Shown one piece after another: positions 42,612 to 52,170 of a stretch of 64,000 nucleotides of DNA; position 1 is the first letter of the stretch, and each line of letters opens with the position of its first letter. Both the position numbers and the translations under genes were made by a program. A model generated the notes under the pieces. That model searched no databases, was not told where the DNA came from, and saw only the letters and a list, made by a program, of their open reading frames with translations. The DNA is from Cytobacillus dafuensis (GTDB lineage Bacteria; Bacillota; Bacilli; Bacillales; Cytobacillaceae), in contig NZ_CP042593.1 in NCBI RefSeq assembly GCF_007995155.1, forward strand, positions 1,592,001 to 1,656,000. Direction: 5' to 3'.

Positions 42612-43658
42612 ATGGAAAGAAAAATAAATGATACATTTTTGAGAGCAGCTAAGGGAGAGAAAACGGACTATGTACCAGTATGGTATATGCGTCAGGCAGG
42701 GCGTTCCCAGCCAGAATATAGAGCAATAAAAGAAAAATATTCATTATTTGAAATTACACATCAGCCTGAACTATGTGCTTATGTGACAAAATTGCCGGTG
42801 GATCAGTATAACAATGATGCCGCTATTTTATATAAGGACATTATGTCACCGCTTCCAGCGCTTGGGGTTGACGTAGATATTAAATCTGGAATTGGTCCAG
42901 TCATTTCTAATCCGATTCGTTCATTAGCTGATGTTGAAAAATTAGGTGAAATTAATCCTGAGGAAGATGTTCCTTATGTTTTAGACACAATTAAAATTTT
43001 GACCCAAGAACAGTTAAATGTACCACTCATTGGATTTGCTGGTGCACCATTTACATTAGCCAGTTATATGATCGAAGGCGGCCCTTCAAAAAATTACAAT
43101 AAAACAAAAGCATTTATGTATGCTGAACCGAAAGCTTGGTTTGCCTTAATGGACAAGCTAAGCGAAATGACCATTACATATGTGAAGGCTCAAACTAAAG
43201 CTGGAGCAAAAGCCATTCAAATTTTTGATTCATGGGTTGGTGCCTTAAATGTTGAAGATTATCGTGTATTTATTAAACCGACGATGAACAAAATATTTTC
43301 TTCATTAAGAGAAGAAAATGTTCCACTTATTATGTTTGGAGTAGGTGCCAGCCATCTTGCAATGGAATGGCATGATCTTCCATTGGACGTAGTTGGATTA
43401 GACTGGAGGCTTCCTATTAAAGAGGCGAGAGAAAGAGGAATTACGAAAGCAGTTCAAGGAAATCTTGACCCTGCTATTCTATTAGCCCCATGGGAAATAA
43501 TAGAGCAAAAGGCTAAGGCTATTTTAGATCAAGGAATGGAATCCTCTGGTTACATTTTTAACCTTGGGCATGGTGTATTCCCAGATGTTAATCCAGATAC
43601 ATTAAGAAGATTAACGGCATTTGTTCATGAATATTCCGCTTCTAAATTAAGTAAGTAA
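42612..43658 (+). CDS. hemE: Uroporphyrinogen decarboxylase
   Basis: A 348-residue HemE with [16 protein letters not shown] (N-terminal substrate-binding arginines, near residue 27), a [17 protein letters not shown] loop and HGVFP at the C-terminus. It removes four carboxyls from uroporphyrinogen III to give coproporphyrinogen III in the cytosol. GAAAGGTGG precedes the ATG. First gene of hemE-hemH-hemY, transcribed together (gaps 78 and 30 bases). Confidence 0.97.
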   Translation: MERKINDTFLRAAKGEKTDYVPVWYMRQAGRSQPEYRAIKEKYSLFEITHQPELCAYVTKLPVDQYNNDAAILYKDIMSPLPALGVDVDIKSGIGPVISNPIRSLADVEKLGEINPEEDVPYVLDTIKILTQEQLNVPLIGFAGAPFTLASYMIEGGPSKNYNKTKAFMYAEPKAWFALMDKLSEMTITYVKAQTKAGAKAIQIFDSWVGALNVEDYRVFIKPTMNKIFSSLREENVPLIMFGVGASHLAMEWHDLPLDVVGLDWRLPIKEARERGITKAVQGNLDPAILLAPWEIIEQKAKAILDQGMESSGYIFNLGHGVFPDVNPDTLRRLTAFVHEYSASKLSK

Positions 43659-43736
43659 TCCCTATTTACTAATTAGGTAAGCATGAATTTTTAACGCAAT
43701 AATAAACTAGAAACTGTTTTATATGAGGTGAACAAC

Positions 43737-44669
43737 ATGACAAGAAAGAAAATGGGATTACTAGTAATGGCTTATGGAACACCATACAAGGAAGAAGACA
43801 TCGAGCGATATTACACCCATATCCGCAGAGGTAGGAAGCCTTCTCCAGAAATGCTTGAAGATTTAAGAGGAAGATACGAAGCAATAGGTGGAATATCTCC
43901 GTTGGCAGAAATTACGATGAATCAGGCTAAAAGTCTTGAAGCTTATTTAAATGACATACAAGATGAGTTTGAATTTCAAATGTATCTAGGATTAAAGCAT
44001 ATTGAACCGTTTGTTGAAGATGCCGTAAAGCAAATGAATGAAGATGGAATAAAAGAGGCTGTTAGTATCGTTCTTGCTCCTCATTTTTCCACTTTCAGTG
44101 TAAAGTCATATAACGGCAGAGCAAAGGAAGAGGCTGAAAAGCTTGGAGGGCCTGTCATCCATTCAGTGGAAAGCTGGTACGATGAGCCAAAATTTATAAA
44201 GTATTGGGCTGATCGAGTAAAAGCAGCCTTTGAAAGCATGCCAGTTGATGAAAAGGAAAAAGCAGTTTTAATTGTGTCTGCTCATAGTCTTCCAGAAAAA
44301 ATATTGCAATTAGGAGATCCATACCCACATCAGCTTGAGGAAACCGCTCAAATGATCGCAAATCAAGCAGGAGTTAAAAACTATGCAGTTGGTTGGCAAA
44401 GTGCTGGAAATACACCTGAGCCATGGCTTGGACCAGATGTTCAAGACTTAACAAGAGAGCTGCATGAAAAAGATGGTTATAAGGCATTTGTTTATGCGCC
44501 TGTTGGATTCGTATCTGAACATCTTGAAGTACTATACGACAATGATTATGAGTGTAAAATCGTAACGGAAGAGATAGGCGCAAGCTACCATCGTCCTCCT
44601 ATGCCAAATGATCAGTCGGATTTTATAGATGCGATGGCAACTGTCGTTCTGAAAGAATTGTCCAAATAA
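43737..44669 (+). CDS. hemH: Ferrochelatase-type enzyme (coproporphyrin ferrochelatase)
   Basis: A 310-residue ferrochelatase-fold protein: [11 protein letters not shown], the HFSTFSV region, SAHSLPEK with the metal-site histidine (near residue 182) and a late [12 protein letters not shown]. In Gram-positive bacteria it inserts iron into coproporphyrin III (CpfC) rather than protoporphyrin IX. The ATG at 43737 follows ATGAGGTGAACAAC; the GTG at 43728 lies in the site. Confidence 0.96.
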   Translation: MTRKKMGLLVMAYGTPYKEEDIERYYTHIRRGRKPSPEMLEDLRGRYEAIGGISPLAEITMNQAKSLEAYLNDIQDEFEFQMYLGLKHIEPFVEDAVKQMNEDGIKEAVSIVLAPHFSTFSVKSYNGRAKEEAEKLGGPVIHSVESWYDEPKFIKYWADRVKAAFESMPVDEKEKAVLIVSAHSLPEKILQLGDPYPHQLEETAQMIANQAGVKNYAVGWQSAGNTPEPWLGPDVQDLTRELHEKDGYKAFVYAPVGFVSEHLEVLYDNDYECKIVTEEIGASYHRPPMPNDQSDFIDAMATVVLKELSK

Positions 44670-44699
44670 AGAAAACTAAAGTAAAGAAGGCGAATAACC

Positions 44700-46127
44700 G
44701 TGTCGGAGCTAAAGCAAAAGGTTGTCATCATTGGGGGAGGAATTACAGGCTTAACAACGGCATTCTACTTGCAAAAGGAAGCAAGAGAAAAGGGGCTGCC
44801 TCTTGAGGTCAAGCTAATTGAGGCTTCTCACCGTCTTGGGGGTAAAATGCAAACCGTGGTGAAGGATGGATTTGTAATTGAAAGAGGTCCAGACTCTTTT
44901 CTTGCCCGTAAACTAAGTGCAACCCGTCTCGCTAAGGAAGTCGGAATGGAAGATGAACTTATTAGCAATACGGCTGGTAAATCATATGTATTAGTACAAG
45001 AGAGTCTCCATCCAATGCCTGGTGGATCCATTATGGGCATCCCAACTCAGATGGCACCTTTTGTTACTACCGGATTGTTTTCTGTAAAAGGGAAAATGAG
45101 GGCAGCTGCAGACTTTGTATTGCCCCGTTCAAATCCCGCAAAGGACCAGTCTCTTGGAAAGTTTTTCAGGAGAAGACTTGGAGACGAAGTGGTTGAAAAC
45201 TTAATAGAACCACTTCTTTCCGGAATTTATGCAGGAGATATTGATCAGCTAAGCCTGATGTCAACCTTTCCTCAGTTTTATCAGGTAGAGCAAAAATATC
45301 GAAGCCTAATACTCGGTATGAAGAAAGCTACACCAAGTCAGCCAAAAAGTGCTAGAGAGAAAAAAGATAAAGGCATTTTCCTGACATTTAAGTCTGGTCT
45401 TCAATCATTTGTGGATGCAATTGAAATGAATTTGGACCCAAAATCAGTTTTAAAAGGCTATAAGGCTGAAAAAATTCATAAAAAGGATAACGGATATGAG
45501 ATTGAATTAAATGGTGGAGAAATTCTACAAGCTGATAGTATCGTTATTTCTGTTCCACATCATATAACGCAATCGCTTTTCTCCCAATTTAATTTTTTCG
45601 AACCATTTAAAGAGATGTCATCCACTTCTGTTGCAACAGTTGCTCTTGCCTTCCCTGAAGAAGCAATTGAAAAGGATATTGAAGGTACGGGATTTGTTGT
45701 ATCAAGAAATAGTGATTATACCATTACCGCCTGTACATGGACCCATAAAAAATGGCCACATTCCACTCCAAAAGGAAAAGTACTTATTCGTTGTTATGTT
45801 GGAAGGCCTGGAGATAAAGCGGTTGTCGATTTATCAGATGATGATATGATAAAAATCGTTCTTGAAGATCTTAATAAAACAATGAATATTACAATGGATC
45901 CTGAATTTGTAATCATTTCTAGATGGAAGGATTCAATGCCACAATATACCGTCAGCCACAAAGAGCGGATTGAAAAGGTCAAAAACCATTTAGATTCCGA
46001 ACTTCCTGGAGTATTTATTGCTGGAAGTTCTTTTGAGGGTTTAGGTTTGCCAGATTGCATTGATCAAGGTGAAGAAGCTGTTGAAAAGGTTTTATCATTT
46101 TTAATATCTAAAAAAGCTGTCAGATGA
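44700..46127 (+). CDS. hemY: Coproporphyrinogen III oxidase (HemY/CgoX type)
   Basis: A 475-residue flavoprotein with the N-terminal dinucleotide-binding motif VIIGGGITGLTTAFYL, ERGPDSFLARK, and a C-terminal FAD motif AGSSFEGLGLPDCIDQGEEA. In Firmicutes it oxidises coproporphyrinogen III to coproporphyrin III. The GTG start at 44700 has AGAAGGCGA upstream. The stop codon lies within the terminator hairpin. Confidence 0.95.
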   Translation: MSELKQKVVIIGGGITGLTTAFYLQKEAREKGLPLEVKLIEASHRLGGKMQTVVKDGFVIERGPDSFLARKLSATRLAKEVGMEDELISNTAGKSYVLVQESLHPMPGGSIMGIPTQMAPFVTTGLFSVKGKMRAAADFVLPRSNPAKDQSLGKFFRRRLGDEVVENLIEPLLSGIYAGDIDQLSLMSTFPQFYQVEQKYRSLILGMKKATPSQPKSAREKKDKGIFLTFKSGLQSFVDAIEMNLDPKSVLKGYKAEKIHKKDNGYEIELNGGEILQADSIVISVPHHITQSLFSQFNFFEPFKEMSSTSVATVALAFPEEAIEKDIEGTGFVVSRNSDYTITACTWTHKKWPHSTPKGKVLIRCYVGRPGDKAVVDLSDDDMIKIVLEDLNKTMNITMDPEFVIISRWKDSMPQYTVSHKERIEKVKNHLDSELPGVFIAGSSFEGLGLPDCIDQGEEAVEKVLSFLISKKAVR

Positions 46128-46137
46128 CAGCTTTTTA
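46111..46137 (+). terminator. Terminator of hemEHY
   Basis: AAAAAGCTGTC/TGACAGCTTTTT with a tight loop, overlapping the hemY stop. Confidence 0.9.
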
Positions 46138-46237
46138 TTATTAAGTAAAGTTAATGCATACTATATAGAAGTGAAAAAATATCATTGTTAGATATTGATT
46201 TTTCTTTTTTTCTATGTTAAGGTATTTTACATACAAA

Positions 46238-46262
46238 TTGACCAAAATGTTCATTTAGTCAA
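46238..46262 (+). promoter_or_regulatory. Candidate YhgD operator upstream of yhgD
   Basis: A 25-bp imperfect dyad, TTGACC...GGTCAA-like at its outer ends (TTGACCAAAATG and CATTTAGTCAA). Its reverse complement aligns with the site at 46882 upstream of yhgE (shared TTGACTRAATGAACA and TGGTCA). Two such sites flanking a TetR gene suggest autoregulation. Confidence 0.5.
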
Positions 46263-46285
46263 AATGATTTTTTTGAGGTGAGAGA

Positions 46286-46861
46286 ATGGCAATCGATCGC
46301 AGGCAATTGATCATTGAAGCAGCTACTAAATCTTTTTCATTATTTGGTTATAAGGCGACTACTATGGATCAAGTTGCTAAGATTGCAAATGTTGGAAAGG
46401 GAACCATTTATACCTTTTTCAAAAATAAAGAAGAGCTTTTCGATGAAATAATTAGCTCACTTATCAATGAAATGAAGCTTGCTGCAGATGAAGCAACTAA
46501 CTCTACTTCTTCATTTCATGAAAAAGTTCATCGAGGTCTCTATAAGATTTTAGAATTTCGTAAAAAGCATCAGCTAACCATTAAGCTTTTTCAAGAGGAA
46601 AAAGAAATGGGGACACCTGCAGTTATAGAGGTTATGACAAAATTAGAGGATGCCATCATTAAGTATTTAAAGGATCTGATCTTATATGCGATTGAAAAAG
46701 ATGAGATTCAAGAATGTGATCCAGAGCTGACTGCTTTTATTATGCTAAAGCTTTATATTTCTCTTATTTTTGACTGGGAGAAACAGCATAGGCCGTTAGA
46801 GAAGGAAGAAATTGCAAGTATATTTGAACATTATATTTTTAAAGGATTATCAAAGGGATAG
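46286..46861 (+). CDS. yhgD: TetR-family regulator YhgD
   Basis: A 191-residue TetR repressor. The HTH is near residues 25-46 (TTMDQVAKIANVGKGTIYTF), preceded by AATKSFSLFGYKA. The C-terminal ligand domain is variable; the ligand is unknown. GAGGTGAGAGA precedes the ATG. It lies 67 bases upstream of yhgE, and matching operator-like sites stand before both genes, so YhgD probably represses itself and yhgE. Confidence 0.9.
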   Translation: MAIDRRQLIIEAATKSFSLFGYKATTMDQVAKIANVGKGTIYTFFKNKEELFDEIISSLINEMKLAADEATNSTSSFHEKVHRGLYKILEFRKKHQLTIKLFQEEKEMGTPAVIEVMTKLEDAIIKYLKDLILYAIEKDEIQECDPELTAFIMLKLYISLIFDWEKQHRPLEKEEIASIFEHYIFKGLSKG

Positions 46862-46881
46862 TCCTCATTTTTTACAAAAGA

Positions 46882-46907
46882 TTGACTGAATGAACAAAAT
46901 GGTCATT
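46882..46907 (+). promoter_or_regulatory. Candidate YhgD operator upstream of yhgE
   Basis: TTGACTGAATGAACAAAATG followed by GTCATT, the inverted counterpart of the 46238 site. It ends 22 bases before the yhgE start, where a bound repressor would block transcription. Confidence 0.5.
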
Positions 46908-46928
46908 TTATATAAGGAGGCAACGAGA

Positions 46929-49088
46929 TTGAAAAACAATCTATTTAAAAAAGAATTGCTCGCTGTTTTTCGGAATAAAAAGCTTCTAATTCCAATTATT
47001 GCAGTTCTTTTTATTCCAGTATTATATAGCGGGATGTTTCTTTGGGCATTTTTGGACCCTTACGACAAGTTAGAAGATCTTCCAGTTGCGATTGTGAATG
47101 AAGATAAAGGCGCATCCGTTGGTGGAGAAGAGCTGCATCTTGGGGACGAGCTTGTTGATAATTTAAAGGAAAGCAAGGATTTTGATTATAAGTTTGTAGA
47201 TAAAGAGGAAGCTTATAAGGACCTCGAAAAACAAAAATATTATATGCTTATAGAAATACCAAAGAATTTTTCCGAAAATGCAACAACTCTTCTTGATGAA
47301 AATCCTGAAAAGTTAAAGCTTAAATATGTACCGAATGAAAGCTATAACTTCCTATTCTCTCAAATAGGCAGTTCAGCTGTAGAACAAATAAAAGCATCTC
47401 TTTCTGAGAATATTACGGAAACATATGCCGAAACAATGTTCGATCAAGTTAGTGAACTTGCTGATGGAATGGGGCAAGCCAGTGATGGAGCTTCACAGAT
47501 TAATGAGGGAGCAGCTGAATTGAAGGATGGTTCTTCAGCATTATATGAAAATCTTTCTAAATTAGCTAAGAGTTCAATCGAATTTAGTGATGGTGTAGGA
47601 CAAATCAATAATGGCTCTAAAGAATTAGTAACTGGTTCCAAAGCGCTTGCTGATGGACTTGGTCAGTTGCAAGAAGGCCATGAAAATCTAGAAACAGCCT
47701 CTAAGCAATTAAAAGATGGCAATGAGCAAGTGGCTGCGGGAATCTCTCAATCTAAAGAGGGATTAAATAAAGTAAATGAAAAGATTCCAGCCATCGTTTC
47801 TGGAACAGAACAGATTGGTGCTGGAGCAAAAACACTATCAACATCTTTACAACAATGGCAATCAGAAGCAGAAAAAGTGAGCGGTGGTTTTTCTAAATTA
47901 CAAGAAAATCTTCAGGTTTTAATCAGTCAGCTTCCTGAAAATTCCCCACAGCGCTTGGAATTAGAAGCTACATTAAACCAGTTAAAAACTGGAACAAGCA
48001 AGCTTGCTGGTGCTGCTGGACAGATAGCAAATAGTAGTTCAGAGCTTGCCAATAATGTTGGTACGTTAAATGAAGGACAGAAACAGCTGCAGCAAGGTGT
48101 TAGTCAACTTGCTCAAGGGAGCCAGCAGCTTGAAAGTGGAGCCCAGGAAGTTACAAAGGGACAAAATGAGTTCCAAGCAGGAATGGATACCTTTGGACAA
48201 AAATTCGCTGAAGCGAAGGCTGGCGCAGATAAATTAGCAAGTGGTACTACTGCACTGGCAGGAGGACTTGATCAATTACAAGATGGTTCGAATGCAATTA
48301 AAGATGGAACAGGGCAGCTGAAGGACGGTGCCGGAAAACTTGCCGATGGAAACACAGCTTTATATGATGGTTCAGAAGAATTATCAAGTAAACTTGCTGA
48401 AGGTGCTGATCAAGCATCATCCGTACACGCGAATGATAAAACATTTAATATGATGGCTGGCCCAGTCAAAGTTGATAATGAAAAAATTAATGAGGTACCA
48501 AACTATGGAACCGGTTTTGCACCATATTTCTTATCACTTGGATTATTTGTTGGGGCATTATTATTATCCATCGTCTTCCCATTACGTGAACCAGCAGGAG
48601 TACCGCGAAGCGGCATAAATTGGTTTACAAGTAAATTCCTTATCTTAATGGGAGTTGGAGTCATTCAGGCTTTAATTTCGGTATTTATTCTTCTTGTAGG
48701 CCTAAATATAGAGGTTCAAAGTATACCTTTATTTATCCTATTTGCGATTATTACGAGTCTGACCTTTATTACCTTAATTCAATTCTTTGTTACAGTATTT
48801 GGTGATCCAGGACGTTTTATCGCGATCATTATCTTAATCCTACAATTAACAACAAGTGCGGGAACATTCCCACTTGAGTTAATTCCGGATTTCTTACAGC
48901 CATTTAATGCAATCCTGCCAATGACTTATTCTGTTTCTGGATTTAAAGCAGTGATTTCGAGCGGGGACTATAGCTTTATGTGGCAAAATGCAGCGATATT
49001 AGGTATCTTTATGCTGATATTTATCACTGGAACAATTGTATATTTCACAGCAATGCATAAAAAACGCTTTGCTGCTGTCACTGAATAA
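46929..49088 (+). CDS. yhgE: YhgE/Pip-family membrane protein
   Basis: A 719-residue YhgE/Pip protein (ABC-2-type fold). One N-terminal helix (residues 18-42) is followed by an extracytoplasmic region of about 470 residues, rich in heptad-like DG-QL-G repeats. Five helices from about residue 535 complete it. Pip of Lactococcus is a phage receptor; the Streptococcus and Bacillus roles are unclear and may include secretion-system assembly. The start is TTG at 46929 behind AAGGAGGCAACGAGA. A longer frame starting within the operator site is rejected. Confidence 0.88.
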   Translation: MKNNLFKKELLAVFRNKKLLIPIIAVLFIPVLYSGMFLWAFLDPYDKLEDLPVAIVNEDKGASVGGEELHLGDELVDNLKESKDFDYKFVDKEEAYKDLEKQKYYMLIEIPKNFSENATTLLDENPEKLKLKYVPNESYNFLFSQIGSSAVEQIKASLSENITETYAETMFDQVSELADGMGQASDGASQINEGAAELKDGSSALYENLSKLAKSSIEFSDGVGQINNGSKELVTGSKALADGLGQLQEGHENLETASKQLKDGNEQVAAGISQSKEGLNKVNEKIPAIVSGTEQIGAGAKTLSTSLQQWQSEAEKVSGGFSKLQENLQVLISQLPENSPQRLELEATLNQLKTGTSKLAGAAGQIANSSSELANNVGTLNEGQKQLQQGVSQLAQGSQQLESGAQEVTKGQNEFQAGMDTFGQKFAEAKAGADKLASGTTALAGGLDQLQDGSNAIKDGTGQLKDGAGKLADGNTALYDGSEELSSKLAEGADQASSVHANDKTFNMMAGPVKVDNEKINEVPNYGTGFAPYFLSLGLFVGALLLSIVFPLREPAGVPRSGINWFTSKFLILMGVGVIQALISVFILLVGLNIEVQSIPLFILFAIITSLTFITLIQFFVTVFGDPGRFIAIIILILQLTTSAGTFPLELIPDFLQPFNAILPMTYSVSGFKAVISSGDYSFMWQNAAILGIFMLIFITGTIVYFTAMHKKRFAAVTE

Positions 49089-49092
49089 TATT

Positions 49093-49126
49093 AAAACCAG
49101 CCGAAAAAATTACGGCTGGTTTTTCT
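49093..49126. terminator. Terminator of yhgE (bidirectional)
   Basis: AAAACCAGCCG/CGGCTGGTTTTT stem with a 9-nt loop, between convergent yhgE and yhfH. Confidence 0.9.
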
Positions 49127-49146
49127 ATTAATATAGGAATCTAGTA

Positions 49147-49281
49147 TTAAAGATCTTTTACACCTAAGCAATGATCACATTTATTTCCATAGCATTCATG
49201 CTGCTCTTCAATTGGCTTCCCACACTCAACACATTGTTTTGCTGGTAAATTTCTAAAGAAATCTAAAATGTTTTGAATCAT
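49147..49281 (-). CDS. yhfH: Small zinc-ribbon protein YhfH
   Basis: A 44-residue protein beginning MIQNILDFFRNLPAKQCVEC, with CVECG, CYGNKC and CDHC cysteine pairs forming a zinc ribbon. It matches YhfH as I remember it, almost residue for residue, and sits just before yhfI as in B. subtilis. TAGGAGG lies 9 bases upstream of the ATG. Function unknown. Confidence 0.9.
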   Translation of the reverse strand: MIQNILDFFRNLPAKQCVECGKPIEEQHECYGNKCDHCLGVKDL

Positions 49282-49455
49282 TTTGAAGCCTCCTATTAAT
49301 TGTTTAATTAGTAAGATTATTTGATTTTATTGTATTATAACAGATTGTATTTGTCAATATCTGTTTCAATACAAAAATAAAGAAAATGAAAAAATAGGCT
49401 CCTTTGGGTATATTAGAATTAGTGTTAAGATCTAGCTTCTTAGGGGGAATGGTAA

Positions 49456-50205
49456 ATGAAACTAACAGTTATTGGGTGCTGGGGAGGATATCCAAAGCCA
49501 GATGAGGCAAGCTCTGGATATTTACTTGAGCATAATGGATACCACTTATTAATTGATTTTGGAAGCGGAGTGCTATCTAAAATGCAAAAAATTGTACAGC
49601 CCGAGGAAATAGATGCTGTAATCGTTTCTCATTATCATCCAGACCATATTGCGGATATCGGGGTATTACAGCATGCTCGGCTTATTCAAGGAATACTAGG
49701 AAAGGAAATGGAGTGCCTGCCAATTTACGGCCATTCACAGGATGAAATTGAATTTTCTAAGCTAACGTATAAAAATATTACAAAGGGTATGGCTTATCAG
49801 CCTGATCAAACTTTAACAATCGGTCCATTTGAGGTACAATTTTTACAGACAGACCATCCTGTTCCATGCTATGCAATGAGAATTGAAGCTGAAGGCAAAT
49901 CAATCGTTTATACATCTGATACATCCTATAAAGAGGAATTTATCCCTTTTAGCGAAGGTGCAGATTTATTAGTGTGTGAATGTAACTTTTATGGGAATCT
50001 GAATGGGAAAAGCGCGGGACATATGACAAGCTTTGATGCTGGAAAATTGGCAAGTAAAGCGAATGTGAAGCACCTTCTCCTCACGCATTTACCTCATTTT
50101 GGTAGTATAGAACAGCTTAAGGAAGAGGCATCACAAGTATACAACGGACCTATTTCTTTAGCTTCCTTTCAGTGGTCTATAACATTAGTAGAAAAGAATA
50201 ACTAG
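49456..50205 (+). CDS. yhfI: Metallo-beta-lactamase-fold hydrolase YhfI
   Basis: A 249-residue MBL-fold protein related to RNase Z/ElaC. HYHPDHIAD (near residue 58) is the zinc motif, with VCECNFYG, GHMTS and THLPHFGS supplying later ligands. It lacks the RNase Z flexible arm. The substrate is unknown; phosphodiesters are typical for the group. GGGGGAATGG precedes ATG 49456. 64 bases upstream of lplJ on the same strand. Confidence 0.88.
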   Translation: MKLTVIGCWGGYPKPDEASSGYLLEHNGYHLLIDFGSGVLSKMQKIVQPEEIDAVIVSHYHPDHIADIGVLQHARLIQGILGKEMECLPIYGHSQDEIEFSKLTYKNITKGMAYQPDQTLTIGPFEVQFLQTDHPVPCYAMRIEAEGKSIVYTSDTSYKEEFIPFSEGADLLVCECNFYGNLNGKSAGHMTSFDAGKLASKANVKHLLLTHLPHFGSIEQLKEEASQVYNGPISLASFQWSITLVEKNN

Positions 50206-50269
50206 ATTAATGTGTTATATCCTGATTATAAAGTTGTCTATGAAGTGTTTTTAATAAGGAGTGAATGAA

Positions 50270-51256
50270 ATGTTATTTATCGATAACAAAGGGATAACAG
50301 ATCCAAGAATCAACCTAGCCATTGAAGAATATGCATTAAAAAATTTAGATATTGATGAAACTTATTTGCTTTTTTACATAAATGAGCCATCCATAATTAT
50401 TGGAAAAAACCAAAATACAATTGAAGAAATTAATACGGAATATGTTGAAGGTAATGGCATTCACGTTGTTCGACGATTGTCTGGCGGGGGCGCTGTGTAT
50501 CATGATCTAGGCAATTTGAATTTTAGCTTTATTACAAAGGATGACGGGGATAGCTTTCATAATTTCCGTAAATTCACCGAACCTGTTGTTCACGCTTTGC
50601 AAAAGCTAGGAGTCAATGCAGAATTAAGCGGACGAAATGATCTAACAGCAGAAGGAAGAAAAATTTCAGGAAATGCGCAATTTTCTACAAAGGGAAGAAT
50701 GTTTAGCCATGGAACACTTCTTTTTGATTCTGAAATCGATAGTGTAGTTTCGGCTTTACGAGTGAAAAAAGATAAGATTGAGTCAAAAGGTATTAAATCC
50801 ATACGCAGCCGTGTAGCGAATATTTCTGAATTCTTACATGAAAAAATCACAATCCAAGAGTTTCGTTCTCTTATTCTAAAAAGTATTTTTGGTGGAGAAG
50901 ATGTTCAAGAGTATAAGCTAACTGAGGAAGATTGGGGAAAAATCCATCAGTTATCGAAAGAGAGGTACCAAAATTGGGATTGGAATTATGGGAAATCACC
51001 AAAATTTAATTTGCAGCATTCCCACCGTTTCCCTGTCGGACAAATTGATATTCGGCTTGAAGTTGAAAAAGGAAAAATTGAAAATTGTAAAATTTACGGT
51101 GACTTCTTTGGGGTTGGCGATGTAGGTGATATTGAAAATAGACTCACAGGCTTGCGCTATGATAAATCTGAAATAGAAAAGTCTCTAGAAGATATTAATT
51201 TTAAGCACTATTTCGGAAATATTACAAAAGAGGATTTTTTAAATTTAATCTACTAA
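50270..51256 (+). CDS. lplJ: Lipoate-protein ligase LplJ
   Basis: A 328-residue lipoate ligase. RRLSGGGAVYHD (near residue 70) is the lipoate-binding loop, GRNDLTAEGRKISGNAQ the following catalytic region with its lysine, and a C-terminal accessory domain is present. It attaches lipoate to E2 subunits and GcvH using ATP. Length agrees with B. subtilis LplJ. The ATG at 50270 is eight bases after AAGGAG; the GTG at 50261 lies within it. Confidence 0.94.
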   Translation: MLFIDNKGITDPRINLAIEEYALKNLDIDETYLLFYINEPSIIIGKNQNTIEEINTEYVEGNGIHVVRRLSGGGAVYHDLGNLNFSFITKDDGDSFHNFRKFTEPVVHALQKLGVNAELSGRNDLTAEGRKISGNAQFSTKGRMFSHGTLLFDSEIDSVVSALRVKKDKIESKGIKSIRSRVANISEFLHEKITIQEFRSLILKSIFGGEDVQEYKLTEEDWGKIHQLSKERYQNWDWNYGKSPKFNLQHSHRFPVGQIDIRLEVEKGKIENCKIYGDFFGVGDVGDIENRLTGLRYDKSEIEKSLEDINFKHYFGNITKEDFLNLIY

Positions 51257-51265
51257 CCATTCATG

Positions 51266-51295
51266 AGAGCGTTTCTTACGGGGAACGCTCTTTTT
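51266..51295 (+). terminator. Terminator of lplJ
   Basis: GAGCGTT/GAACGCTC-type stem with an 11-nt loop and TTTTT tail, about 10 bases after the stop. Confidence 0.85.
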
Positions 51296-51317
51296 AATGG
51301 ACAAGATCTTATTCACC

Positions 51318-51563
51318 GGCTGTGTTAAAGCTCAGTGTTGAAAATGCTATTTTGTTGTTGATTGGAGTGGAAGGCGCGAGATCCTCGAAAATGCATTCGC
51401 ATTTCCTTCGTGCGGTGTTTATTCGGGGGAGATTATTCAGCGTCCTGCGGGAAATGCGTGTCCAGGGGAGACCCCGCAGGAGTGCTCTTCGACGAGGAGG
51501 CTTCCCGACCGCCCGCGATCGCTAAGCGCCAGCAGCGGAAATCAACAGGGATGCTTAACGCGC
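51318..51563 (+). mobile_element. R1 MITE-like element, copy C (3' end degenerate)
   Basis: GGCTGTGTTAAAGCTCAGTG left end, all internal blocks present, right end GATGCTTAACGCGCT instead of ...CATAGCC. It fills most of the 396-base gap between lplJ and sigV, ending just before the candidate sigV promoter. Confidence 0.78.
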
Positions 51564-51578
51564 TTAATAATAAAAAGC

Positions 51579-51606
51579 AAAAACTTTTTACTATAGATCG
51601 TGCGTC
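51579..51606 (+). promoter_or_regulatory. Candidate ECF-type autoregulatory promoter of sigV
   Basis: AAAAACTTTT (compare TGAAAC-TT for Bacillus ECF sigma factors) lies 18 bases before CGTCTTAT (CGTC is the ECF -10 core). It is 48 bases upstream of the sigV start. The -35 deviates from TGAAAC in two positions, so this is tentative. Confidence 0.4.
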
Positions 51607-51653
51607 TTATAAGTGTATACAAATTACTAGCAATAAAGGAGCCTTTTTGCGAT

Positions 51654-52169
51654 ATGGGAAAGAAACGCAGATTTAATGATAATGATTTATTTACTGAATT
51701 TATAAGAGATAACAAAGAGAATTGTTATCGGCTGGCCTACAGCTATGTGAAAAATTCTGAGGATGCATTAGATATTGTACAAGATGCGATTCAAAAAGCG
51801 ATTCTATCATATGATTCTCTTCAAGATTTAAATATGCTTAAAAGCTGGTTTTTTAGAATAGTGGTTAATACTTCCTTAGATTTTCTCAGAAAGCATAAAA
51901 GAGTCAGTATTGTAGATGCTGAAACGATGGAGTTTATCAGTTCTGGAAAAGAAGACCATTATGAAAATGTTGATTTAGAGAGGGCATTGGATCAATTAGC
52001 ACCAGAATATAAAAGCATTATTGTTTTACGATTTTTTGAAGATTTGAAAATTGAAGAAGTTGCAGAAGTCCTGAATGAAAATGTCAACACGATTAAAACA
52101 CGACTGTATAAAGCATTGAAATTATTACGCATTGAAATGAAGGACGAAATGATCAAGGGGGCTAATTAG
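51654..52169 (+). CDS. sigV: ECF sigma factor SigV
   Basis: A 171-residue ECF sigma factor. Region 2 is about residues 17-85 (CYRLAYSYVKNSEDALDIVQ, SWFFRIVVNTSLDFLRK) and region 4 about 110-160 (LRFFEDLKIEEVAEVLNENV then NTIKTRLYKALKLLR). Close similarity to B. subtilis SigV, the lysozyme-response sigma factor, and the downstream RsiV support the name. The ATG at 51654 with AAAGGAG (12-base spacing) is chosen; the longer frame is not conserved. One base separates it from rsiV. Confidence 0.92.
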   Translation: MGKKRRFNDNDLFTEFIRDNKENCYRLAYSYVKNSEDALDIVQDAIQKAILSYDSLQDLNMLKSWFFRIVVNTSLDFLRKHKRVSIVDAETMEFISSGKEDHYENVDLERALDQLAPEYKSIIVLRFFEDLKIEEVAEVLNENVNTIKTRLYKALKLLRIEMKDEMIKGAN

Positions 52170-52170
52170 T

